DNA of 64,000 bases from contig OZ020254.1 of NCBI GenBank assembly GCA_963971285.1, positions 3,844,001-3,908,000 of the forward strand, given 5' to 3'. The stretch is from Astropecten irregularis (taxonomy: Eukaryota > Echinodermata > Asteroidea > Paxillosida > Astropectinidae). Under the pieces are notes generated by a model. That model worked only from the letters and a program-made list of their open reading frames with translations, did no database searches and had not been told where the DNA came from. Of this stretch, positions 46,601-55,100 are shown piece after piece; positions within the stretch are counted from its first letter, which is position 1, and each line of letters opens with the position of its first letter. The position numbers were made by a program, and so were the translations under genes.

Positions 46601-47080
46601 TTAAGCAAATTTTGGTGCTTAAGCACCTCTGTGAAATTGGCCCCAGAAATGTCTTTGGAAGTAGATTCAGACCAACATCTCTGATACATTTACAGTTTAT
46701 CATCTTGTGTTTCTTTTCAGACACAGCTATTCAACTCAAAAGTAAATGCATTTCTGTTCTGTACCCTCTCTTCTGCAAAACTACCTGAAAAGGCTGCAAT
46801 CATGCAGATTGACATTAAACATCAATCTGCAATAATTGACAGTTGCATTTCAAATAAATTTTTCACTGAAAGAGGTTACTGATTTTAATGAGACCAGTGA
46901 GAAGATGATAATAATCTCAGGTACCTGGTAATGCCTGACTGCGTTATCCCGGCCATTATCCCTTGCTGCGGGTACTGCCTTGTGGGGAGGAGGTTGAGAT
47001 GTTGGTCTTGGCGTGTGCAGCTTGCTTTCTTGGTGGGCCTGAGTGGAGTGTATCTGCCCCTGAGCTGGCGGTGTCTTCTC

Positions 47081-47116
<36 letters not shown>

Positions 47117-49182
47117 TTGCTGCTGCTGCTGTGAATGATGCATATGGTTCAGCTCCTCAGGATGAACCACCCAAGTGGTGGGCATGCCCATGGAAGCAGC
47201 ATGTTGTTGTTGCTGCTGCTGTTGTTGCTGCCACAGAGCCTGCAGCTGTGCTGCTGACATTCCACCCGGATGGATTCCCTGGGCCTGGAGCTGGGCAAGC
47301 AGCTGGGGGCTGATGAGGGTCGGGTAGGCCAGCTGAGGTCTCAATCTGGCAATGGAATCCTGGTGAATGAATCCAGCAACGTGGGACGAATGCAGATGCT
47401 GCTGTTCCAAGGCTGCCAGGTGTGGCGTGGCAGCATAGGATGACAGTCCATGAGGAGCCAATGGGTGAGGGTACATATGAACCTGGGAAAACATTGGATG
47501 GCGCTGTAGGGTATGATGCCCTGGAATGTGGCCGGCTGATGCAATGGCAGCGGCAGAAGGCACAAAAGCGCTGTGTTTGACTCCGATGGCCGTGGGTGTT
47601 GCGCGCAGAGTACTGTGGGGAGAGGGACCTAACAGCTTGTGGCTGGGGGATGGGGTATGCTCACGACTTAAATGGCGGAAGTGCTGGATAGATTCAATAT
47701 GTGTGACTGATGTGTCTGCCAGGCTAGGATCCCGATACACTTGAACTGGTTCCGAGGTGTACAGGGGAGCTTTGGCACTTGAAGGACGACTGTCAGACTG
47801 AGCCTGATTTTTCAACTCTTCTTCTAAATCATCGGATTCCTTCCTTAAATCTGTCACTTCTTTTACTCCATCCGATGACTGGGATGTGACAGTGTTGGCC
47901 TCGCTGATGATGCTGCTGCTGCTGTTGACAATCTTCTCCTGATCTTTATCGAAAGTCGGGCTTGGATCTATTACAGTCCTGTCTTTCTCCTGATGAACAA
48001 CAACGTCCAGCTCTACGTTTCCTTCCAACTCTAATTTCTGAGGACACTGTTCAGAGGATGGAGGCTCAGAGGTTGGGACTGGTTCAGAATTCTGAGCGAC
48101 AGGGTTGGTTTGGGAGTCAACAGTGACGGGGCTTTGTGTAGGATTAGTCCAAACTGTGGATGGGTCAGCAGGTTTAGCTGAGTTCAATGGATTGGAGGAT
48201 ACAACAGTTGGAGCGGCAGAAATATCGGAGGTAGTGTCTACTGCTGCTGCAGCTGCTGCAGTGGTTTTCACAGATCCAACCGGGGTCCCATCGGACGCAT
48301 CTTCAAAATTGAACAAATTTGCTCCGTTGGGATCGGGCACTCGAGGTGGTTCCCATACTCTAGACGCTGTGGAGTCTTTGCTCAGGGGAAATTGTTGTTG
48401 TTTGGTCACTTCCAAATCCCGCGCCACTTCTCTGTTTATGATATTTTCGACACACTGCGACAAAAAGCTGGTCACGTTCGGCACGGACGCCGGCGAGAAG
48501 ATACTCGTGCTGCAGTTCTCTTGAGGCTGGGGCTCCACCACAGTGGATGTGGGAGCTTCCTGTAAGCTCTCTGTAGACGAGGGCTCACAGTCTGCTTTTG
48601 ACTTGGGCTCGCGGTTCTTGGACCTGTGCTTGCTCTTGTGGTGCTTCCTCTCCGTGTGCGCAATGTCCCTGCCTTCACTGGTGGCAATGCTGAAGCCGTC
48701 TTTGGTTTCAGATTTCTTGTCCTCGCCGCCGTGCTTGCGCGATTTGCTCCGGTGTCGGCTGGAGTGTTTCTCGTGATCTGGTGAGCGGGAAGAGTGGTGG
48801 TGATGGTGTTTGCGTTCTTTCTTCTCCTTCTTGTCCTCTTTGGATTTCTTCTCTTCCTTAGCGTCTTTAGCGTCCCGTTTGTCCTCCTTCTCCCTCTTAG
48901 CTTCCTTCGTCTTCTCCTCCTTGGGCAGTGTCTTTTCACTTTTCTTCTCCTCTTTCAAGTTGGGCTCCTCGTCCCTGGGCTTGTCTTCCTCCTGCGCTCT
49001 TTCCCTCTCCTTCACCTTCTCCTTCTCCAGCGATGACTCAGAGCTGGCTGATCGGGACCGGGGTCTCTTGGGAGGTGTGGAGAGTTTCTTGGATTCTTCA
49101 GGGGCCACTGGATCGCAGGTTTTCCGTTTGCGCTCCTTCTTGGACTTGTGGTTGCTGGAGGACTTTTCCTTTGTGATTTTTT
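22393..49182 (-). CDS. KDM3: KDM3/JMJD1-family JmjC histone H3K9 demethylase (15 coding exons, 5' end missing)
   Basis: KDM3 enzymes are Fe(II)/2-oxoglutarate dioxygenases that remove mono- and dimethyl groups from histone H3 lysine 9 in the nucleus. Fifteen exons, from 49182 down to 22393, join in consistent phase to about 2,500 residues plus TGA. In order: Lys/Arg/Ser-rich region with His and Gln tracts; charged coiled coil; 715-residue disordered exon; conserved pre-zinc-finger block ([16 protein letters not shown]); zinc finger (CDTC-x12-CSKC-x4-CLDC, with His before the second pair); KPALVWLKC and TQIIPGT; CPCS block; LRELL motif and [50 protein letters not shown]; JmjC with TNLHLD and APHQ supplying the iron ligands; terminal [11 protein letters not shown] and [12 protein letters not shown]. 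The length recalls JMJD1C, whereas the catalytic part reads like KDM3A/B, so one pre-duplication KDM3 is plausible. The N-terminal exons are joined by strand and phase only. Confidence 0.9.
23043..23491 (-). CDS. KDM3: KDM3 catalytic JmjC exon
   Basis: 449 nt, phase 1 to 0. [20 protein letters not shown] carries the His-x-Asp iron pair and [13 protein letters not shown] the distal iron-binding His; [11 protein letters not shown] and [12 protein letters not shown] sequence lie between. All three metal ligands are present, so the enzyme should be active. Confidence 0.96.
23916..24137 (-). CDS. KDM3: KDM3 exon (LKLKDWP, start of JmjC region)
   Basis: 222 nt, phase 1 to 1. [34 protein letters not shown] and [11 protein letters not shown] are near-identical to KDM3A-type sequences. 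Confidence 0.95.
24726..24897 (-). CDS. KDM3: KDM3 exon ([14 protein letters not shown])
   Basis: 172 nt, phase 0 to 1, acceptor [38 protein letters not shown] and DFWDGFED are strongly family-like. Confidence 0.93.
25367..26185 (-). CDS. KDM3: KDM3 exon with LxxLL motif and pre-JmjC block
   Basis: 273 codons, phase 0 to 0. A Ser/Thr-rich part, then TLRELLTKT (an LxxLL nuclear-receptor-box form, conserved as LRDLL in relatives), [13 protein letters not shown], and [16 protein letters not shown] at the end, where family members read PHSWICEKHILWLKD. Confidence 0.92.
26260..26427 (-). repeat. Foldback MITE in a KDM3 intron
   Basis: TTGATTTCACGAA at the left pairs with TTTGGTGAAATCAAA at the right; a central TTTCGTGAAAT echoes the ends. 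It fills more than half of the intron 26186-26479. Confidence 0.6.
26480..26610 (-). CDS. KDM3: KDM3 exon (CPCS block)
   Basis: 131 nt, phase 1 to 0. [20 protein letters not shown] then SCPCSKR corresponds to the family's DLVHxxRxxWxIKANCPCS segment. Confidence 0.9.
26611..27147 (-). other. KDM3 intron with a SINE fragment
   Basis: A tRNA-like SINE piece lies at about 26895-26960 with a good B box (GGGTTCGAATCC at 26935-26946) and a weaker A-box region (GATATCTGCTCTAGTAAGGT). Nothing else recognised. Confidence 0.55.
27148..27249 (-). CDS. KDM3: KDM3 exon (KPALVWLKC)
   Basis: 102 nt, phase 1 to 1. [20 protein letters not shown] and LTQIIPGT match the family linker after the zinc finger (LKCVKGQPH, TQIIPGS). 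Confidence 0.92.
27250..28245 (-). other. KDM3 intron with a hAT-like foldback MITE
   Basis: Contains the element at 27848-28115; the flanking sequence shows nothing further. Confidence 0.6.
27848..28115 (+). repeat. hAT-like foldback MITE (GGGTGCGTTCC ends)
   Basis: Left CTAGGGTGCGTTCC and right GGAACGCACCCCTG are inverted. Inside, GTGGAACGCACACGC repeats part of an end, and GCGCACATGTGCGC is a perfect palindrome. No clear target duplication seen. Confidence 0.7.
28246..28395 (-). CDS. KDM3: KDM3 zinc-finger exon
   Basis: 150 nt, phase 1 to 1. [20 protein letters not shown] then [12 protein letters not shown] has the complete Cys/His ligand set of the KDM3 zinc finger, which is needed for demethylase activity in characterised relatives. 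Confidence 0.95.
28396..29168 (-). other. KDM3 intron with a family E MITE
   Basis: Holds the 28771-28977 element; otherwise unremarkable. Confidence 0.6.
28771..28977 (-). repeat. MITE-like element, family E, copy 2
   Basis: Ends TTAACCCTAACCC and GGGTTAAGGTTAA. In reverse it shares TACCACACATTACCACAGTC and ATCATAAACCATGCATT with 14430-14583. Confidence 0.78.
29169..29386 (-). CDS. KDM3: KDM3 exon, second half of the conserved block before the zinc finger
   Basis: 218 nt, phase 2 to 1. [26 protein letters not shown], and [17 protein letters not shown] are family-typical (SKYIL-type, GDQFC). Confidence 0.92.
29805..29994 (-). CDS. KDM3: KDM3 exon, first half of the Cys-rich conserved block
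   Basis: 190 nt, phase 1 to 2, acceptor TTTCCGTACAG, donor AG|GTGGGA. Contains [16 protein letters not shown] and [10 protein letters not shown], closely like the KDM3 family segment MSKCRECK and FCRFYAFRR. Confidence 0.9.
30666..30756 (-). CDS. KDM3: KDM3 exon (basic [14 protein letters not shown])
   Basis: 91 nt, phase 0 to 1, acceptor TTTGATTACAG, donor G|GTAGGT. Encodes [20 protein letters not shown] and KDKFDG. Confidence 0.82.
32262..34406 (-). CDS. KDM3: KDM3 715-codon central exon
   Basis: Acceptor TTTTTGTTGCAG, donor AAG|GTGAGA, phase 0 on both sides. Begins [20 protein letters not shown] and [18 protein letters not shown] (coiled-coil continuation), then a Ser/Pro-rich disordered stretch with nuclear-localisation-like PPAKRKSGG and [10 protein letters not shown], and near the end [20 protein letters not shown]. 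The antisense open frames are shadows. Confidence 0.82.
35232..35241 (+). promoter_or_regulatory. Perfect E2F-type motif TTTGGCGGGA
   Basis: Seen directly; matches the E2F consensus TTTSGCGS. Intronic, about 830 bp upstream (in gene orientation) of the 715-codon exon. A ten-base match can arise by chance, so function is inference. Confidence 0.3.
37338..37457 (+). repeat. Repeat family C, copy 2
   Basis: GATGATGACTAGAGCAGGCA, AGTCGAAACGTTGAGACCTT, and TTTCCGCAAAACCGACCCAC match copies at 12745 and 42671, same orientation. Confidence 0.8.
40971..41114 (-). CDS. KDM3: KDM3 exon encoding a charged coiled coil with Gln run
   Basis: 48 codons, phase 0 to 0, acceptor GTGTCTCCAG, donor [29 protein letters not shown] followed by seven glutamines reads as one long charged helix that continues into the next exon. 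Confidence 0.75.
41801..42017 (+). repeat. MITE, family G, intact copy
   Basis: The 24-bp inverted ends differ at one position: left CCTTTTTGAAACGGAGGCTC, right GAGCCTCCGTTTCAAAAAGG. The interior AGATATAGGTTGTG marks the site where the copy at 15424 was hit by another element. The open frame 41767-42054 is derived from the repeat. Confidence 0.85.
42671..42799 (+). repeat. Repeat family C, copy 3
   Basis: GATGAGGACTAGAGCAGACT, GAAGTGCGAACGATATAGAA and GCAAACCGATCCACATAAC match the other two copies, with a small insertion (AATTGG) near the middle. Confidence 0.8.
44616..44758 (+). repeat. hAT-like MITE (CAGGGSTGTGATT ends)
   Basis: Left CAGGGCTGTGATTG, right AATCACACCCCTG. GCACAT occurs immediately on both sides (44610-44615 and 44759-44764), a possible shortened target duplication. 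Inside, ATCCTGAAA recurs several times. Confidence 0.7.
45330..45712 (+). repeat. Family F element, two tandem copies
   Basis: Each half contains TTTCAGCTTTTTTGTACACC, TGCTCTGT and a CTCACATCCCT end (45493 and 45711). Related to the single copy at 2677-2849. Confidence 0.72.
46062..46247 (-). CDS. KDM3: KDM3 exon ([14 protein letters not shown])
   Basis: 62 codons, phase 0 to 0, acceptor TTTCTTCAAG, donor CAG|GTTAGT. Contains [20 protein letters not shown], likely helical, then a Ser/Thr/Gly linker. Confidence 0.72.
46248..46924 (-). other. KDM3 intron dominated by a family A1 element
   Basis: Holds 46396-46646; the remainder shows nothing recognised. Confidence 0.6.
46396..46646 (-). repeat. 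MITE-like foldback element, family A1, copy 2
   Basis: GGGGCCAATTTCATAGAGCT at the left and GTGAAATTGGCCCC at the right. In reverse orientation it is closely alike to 915-1160 over the whole length (for example TTTGACTTGTATTCGGCCA and TTTTGGCTGGCATACTGATT). Confidence 0.85.
46925..49182 (-). CDS. KDM3: KDM3 N-terminal giant exon (basic/RS-like, polyglutamine)
   Basis: Acceptor CACCTTGCAG, donor CAG|GTACCT; phase 1 in, 0 out, 752 full codons. The first third is Lys/Glu/Arg/Ser-rich ([32 protein letters not shown]), the middle Ser/Thr-rich, and the end His/Gln-rich with an uninterrupted glutamine run at about 47083-47131 and a shorter one at 47204-47230. Mostly disordered by composition. No catalytic domain; assignment to this gene rests on phase and strand. 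Confidence 0.78.
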
Positions 49183-52100
49183 CTGCAAGGTGAGACAGAG
49201 GGTAAAAATGAATGAGAAATGAGATTTAATCAATATGTTCTTGAACTTTGTTTTCTACGCGGCATTCATGCCATGTTTCTGACATTCAAGACAAATTTAA
49301 CTCCAGAAGTCCATGGCACTAAATATAAAGTTCTCACAAACATGCCTTCTTTCTTTTTTACCAAAGAGTTGAATGAAGGAAGGATTTGTACATACGCCCA
49401 TCCACAAATCAAGTACATACTTAACATGAGGAAAGATTCCTATCTTTCAATTCACCACATGTTATACCTGATAAATTACAAGAATGTCCCCAGCAACTAG
49501 AAGAACACACGAAACACATGGAGCAGATCACTGCATACTCAACGGCCCCCAGGAATTTGTTCTTTGAAGGGACAAGAACCATTTTTCTTTCAGTGGGGGT
49601 ATTTCTATTGAAGAACCTGTGGGAATATGTAAGAGAGCACCCAGGCAATAGCACCTAGGCCAAGACAACAGTGGCCATGACCTCAAGTGACCTCTGTGAA
49701 ATCCTATAATCCAATCATGTAGATCACAGACAATTAACAAACATAAAACAAGAGGGGATGTGACAAATGATCCCGATACAAAGCCCAATTGTCTTGAAAC
49801 AAACAGGAGAAGACAAACAACATCCTCTAGACCTTCTCCTCCAAGAAACTCGACTCAAAAATGCAGGAGAACTTAATTTGCCTCCACAACCAGCAACAAA
49901 CAGGTTGCAGGGGCAAATGTAGGTTCAACACAGTGTTATAGCAGCTGCTGCTGCATCAGAGAGAGCCATACAATGCCAAGCTAACCCAACTCCATACACA
50001 GGCAAGTCCTTATTTCTTTAACCCCTCCACCTCCACCCCCACCCCACCCCACGCAAAAAAAACCCCAAACTGGCCAGCATTAGTACATGCACAGAGCAAG
50101 TTACAATTGCCATCCAACAATCTTGGTCCAGGGAACCCGACAATAGCACAGGCAGACTTAGAGGGGGACAACAAGGACGACGTACTTGAACCCATGGGAA
50201 CCTGGTCCTGGCAAATATACAGGTACAGCACACCCTCGCACACAATGCAACATTTTGATAACTCTGGCACTAATCCTCTCTATTCAACCGCAAGGGGAGT
50301 TTCTCCACAACACTTTGAAAAAAAAAATATCATTAAGAAAAGAAGAAGAAAAAAAGAAAAAGGAAAAAAGAAAAAAAAAAAAGGGGGAAATTTACGGGAA
50401 AGTAAAACAAAACCCAAATCTCACACGGCGGCGTGTCAGCTCGGTGGCATTTTGAAAGCCGCAGGGATATATAATATGTCCAGGGATAAACTCATGTTTG
50501 CTTCAACTCAATCACACTTGGAAATTTCTATCCAAACCGAAAACGAAGGTAGACCATGAGAACAGAGAAAAGGGAATGAAAAAAAAAAAAATTAATAAGG
50601 AGAGGGGAAGAAAAATACCCAAGTAAAGACGCAGAAGAAAAAAAAAAATCTTGTGAAAATTTGTAGCCTCCGGGGGCCAGTCCCTGCTTTGTCAGAAAGA
50701 AAAACAACGCCTGATGGAGGGGAAAAAAAAGCTTGAGAGCTGAGGTACCTGAAAGATGTCAGGTCAGTTAGGGAGGTGGGGGGTGGACTGCAAACCTGGG
50801 GATATTATAAGCATTCTTTGAGCTCGCTTGAATAGTGCCAACAAATAGAACTTTCAAAAAAGGGATTTAAAGTACCCAAGTCAGACAAGACCAGTTTGGG
50901 ATATTTTAGGAGGGTAGTTGATAAGGTCATGTGTACTTTTCCACGATATCTAGCGGGGGTTCTTGTTTTTCTTTTTCATTTTTTCTTCTTCTGGTGTCAT
51001 TATTTTTATTTGCTTGGGGTTAGATGGGGGTGTCAGGGCAGAATTGGGCAGGGACACATTCGGTAATTGATGATTCCTAATTTTGTTTTGGCAAAATGCA
51101 AAAACCGCAGGGAAGGAAGTAAGGGGACAGGGAGGGGGGTTCTCTCAGGGGGCAGATGGACTTCTGGAAAGATAAAATAACCCCAGCAGAATCCCCTAAT
51201 TTCATTAAATGGCTTCCTAAGAGGCTAATTGGATCACTGCGGACCGATGTCCGGAACAATGTAACCAAAACACTTATCACACCGGCTATTTACAAATTAC
51301 ACATCCACCAAACAAACAGACATGACTTCACAGAGTCCAGGAAACATCTTGTTTTTGCAAACTCCAATTGTTTGCTTTCGTTGTCGTGTTATGTTTTGCT
51401 TTTGGGTTTTTCCCCCAGCAATCAAAATAGACGGCATATCCGACAATCTTCTTAAAATGAATCCAGTCAGTTTCCTTTGCGGTTATTTGATGAACCTGTG
51501 AGAAGAGAGAGAGCGTCAGACCAAAACAATTCAACTGACCCAAGCCGAAATTTCCACGAATCCAATCTAATGTATGCTATGCCACATGCTACACTTAATA
51601 TAGGCCTACAGGTAGGAAGCCCATGGCTTAATTTGAAAACCTAACGGGGAGAAGAAAAAAAAAACAGGAGAACTTGTTCCGTTTAAAAGACTAGAGCACT
51701 TAATGAATCTAGGACAAGGAGGAGAGGTGTGTTATTACAAGATTTCTTTTCCCTATCTCCTCCCGATTTCTGTTTTTCCTCTTTGCTTGTGCTTCCATTT
51801 CCAGCCAGACAGACAGCCGACCATATTGCGACTGAAATCAGGTCGACGGTCGATGGGGAGCTGTTCCGACTTGAATTTGGACCGTCTTCAGAGGGCCTTA
51901 AAGGCTGACAAGTGGACAACATGTGTCCTGAAATATTGATGGTTAACCCATTTTGGGGGTTTTCATTGCGCAGAAAAATAAAATGTAGAAAAGTGAGGCC
52001 TTATCCAGGCCAAAGTTTAAAAAAAAAATCCATTCAAAAAATCCTTGACATGGTTGTTGATTGATAAACTGACCAAAATAGACTTCATTTTACTTCCTGC

Positions 52101-55100
52101 AAGTCACCATTTTGTATTTCTAATTCTTTCAAGGTTTCCTCCATGACTTATGCCCAGTAATGGTCAAGGATGATGTTAATATTCAAACTGACCAACGTTA
52201 TATTTAACCCTGATAGAGAAACTTCTCCACCTTCAGAATTTTCGCCAGATTCACTTCCGTTAGAATTTGGATTGAATTTCCATGTCTGTTGTGCAACCTG
52301 AAATTTTTTCTCGTCAGTTTTCTTGCCTTAACAAAACCAATCGATTACTAAGGTCTAAAACATGCTCCCTGGCTTTGTGCCTGGCATATGAACTTGGTGA
52401 TACTCTAGCAACAGTGTCAACAGCGTGAATCCCATTGTTGACACGTTGACACTAAATTATATTATCATTACAATAATTGTTTCTACCTTTTGCAATTCAA
52501 GTATTGGGTCTGATTTAACATTATGAATAGACAAAAAAAACAGCATTCAGGTAGGCGTATACCCGAAAAATATATCCATAATGGTTTTTTTTTTGGTCAT
52601 GGTTTTTAAGCTGCTCTATAAATGTACCAAGGTTATCAACAAAAAAATCCCCCTGCTGTGTGTATGTATTGTTCTGCGGTTATTTGCATGAACACAGAGT
52701 AATTTAGAATTATCAGTGAATTGGTCATGTCGGGCATGCAGATAACCTCGGATATATATAAAAAGCAACAATCCTTTGGTTGGGCATCATTGCTCAGTGA
52801 GTTTTGGCATGCATCAGGGCCCAGATGCATGAGGTCTACGATGAGGTCGTAGAATAGGGATTGTAAGCAGCTGCAGAATGCTCACCAATCAAACCTGTAA
52901 TGCAAAACTGCAGTTCCTGGGGCTCGAGGCAAAAGACCTTTTTTAGGTGAGCTGTCCATGAAGATATATAGCTCGCTGGCCAGGTACACAACTGTTCACA
53001 ACCTGTGAATGTGATTTTCAGCAAGTCCCATACTGTGGTACTAGTACTATGCCACTTTCAATAAATTATGAGTAACAATTTTAGCCAGCAAAACTGAAAT
53101 CCCTTTGTCATGGAATGGAATGGAACACCTGATGAAACACAATACTCAGGATAATAATCAAAATCTTGACGATAGAACCAACAAATTCTGTTTCTAATTG
53201 CTGACATCGTACCCAGGCTTGCGAAATCAATGTCAGATTCGGGATTGGAATTGAAATTTCTCCTAGCTAGTGATGGACATTTTTGAAAGACTATACATGC
53301 TTTATGCCCGGTAATTCTGGAAGAGTGAAATCCCATAGAATTTGGGTGGGCATTGCCCGACAATAAAATACCTAAGTAAACTTGGTATTTTATCAAGACT
53401 ACATGTAAATTTAGGCATGCAACTTGGACTTAATAAAAAACATGAAAATCTTTACCATACTTTGTACATTGTTTTTCACATTTCAATGGCATAACAGTAA
53501 CGTGGAAAAAGGGGAAATCAACTGATCCAAGAAAAAGTTGCAAGCCTGTAAATTGCTTCCAATTACTTGTATCCAATTGTGAATGATGGCACAAATTGCC
53601 CACGGCTCCTTCTAATCTATGGAAGTGCTAGTACATGTATCACAACAAAATTACAAACAAATTCTGAAAAAAATATCGCTCCAAACAAATAATTGGGGGG
53701 TCAATATATCACTGTGGTTTGTCTCAATGAAATTCACATGAAAAATGGCATAATAGTATTAAGATGACTTCAACGATACACCTATAGGATGTCTAAATTA
53801 GTTATGAAGCCAATTGCCATTGGGTTTGCACTGATGAGCTGCATCATATCCTTCCGATGTAAAATACTGGCTATGTACCTGGCACTGCCCAAGCTTGTCA
53901 ATGACATACGAAACGGCATGTTAAGTAAAATCCATCAACAAACATGTTGCAAGTTCAATAGAATCTAAATGTAATTCCTGAGTTACAGTTAAATGTCCAT
54001 TACCAAAAATTGTTTATATACCTACCACTGATGAATGTTATTTTGCTCCGTATTTTATACGAAACTGTAGGCCTACAGCATTGCGAATATCCTAAGAAAT
54101 AATCACTCGGGCTCTTAAATCTGGCTCTTTTTCTGGAAGCATACTATCTCTATAAGAAGATTTATGCAGCTGTAGTGCCTGTCTGTCTGACGGAAGTCAT
54201 AACTAAAAGCTTCTGACAGCATACATCACATAGATCACTTTAAATAATGCATCATTGAGGAAACCAAGCAACCCTTCCCACATGAAGGCACACACACACC
54301 AGCCAAAGTTAGCTGATTTCACATAACAGTCGGGTTGTGCATCTTACACAATGCTATGTATGTTTGTGTTTAATAAAGAACGCATCCGGTGACTTATGAA
54401 GAGCCTTGTGGAGACCGAGCACAATAGGTTGAATATATCCCCACAGGGAAATCATTAAGGTCTCCACAAGGTTTTCACGAAACTGGCATTTGGAATTAAC
54501 TCAAAAAGGAGGAATTTCCGAGGTGAATCGTTAAGAGAAATATTTTACATAAGGCTCGTTCACTAAAAATATCAACCCAGGAGAGTGATTCTGGTTCAAA
54601 TGGGAACGATTTCAATTTTGCTCTTCGGAGAGTGTTCATTAGTACACAAGAACAAAGCCATGATCCACAAGGATACAAATTGAGGTTTGCATGTCCTAAG
54701 TCATGTGAGAATAAATAACTAATTAAAATTTGATACCTTTCTTGCCAGATACTGGTAAACAATACTGGTGCACACGGATGTGAATAACTCTCTTTCCAGG
54801 AGTGTTGTAACGAACACTGTAAGACATTGTGAACCTGTTCCTATGCTATAACTAATTAAAACAACCCGGGCGCTTTTCTATGGCATAACCAATTTCAAAC
54901 ATCTTATATCCATAACCCTCAAGAAACAAAAGCAAATAAATAAATGAATAACCGATGCTGAATCCCATTTGTACAGGTTTATTTTTGACGGGAGAATAAG
55001 AAATTGAAGAGGATTATTATGCCTCAAGAAACGTCGTCCCAAAACACTGCACAGATCCAGACATTTCGTAAACATGTACGTGGCCCCTAATTCTCACGAG

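Noticed and set aside
46931..47313. Plus-strand open frames rich in Leu or Ala/Val
   Set aside because: Antisense to the CAG/CAA glutamine tracts of the KDM3 exon.
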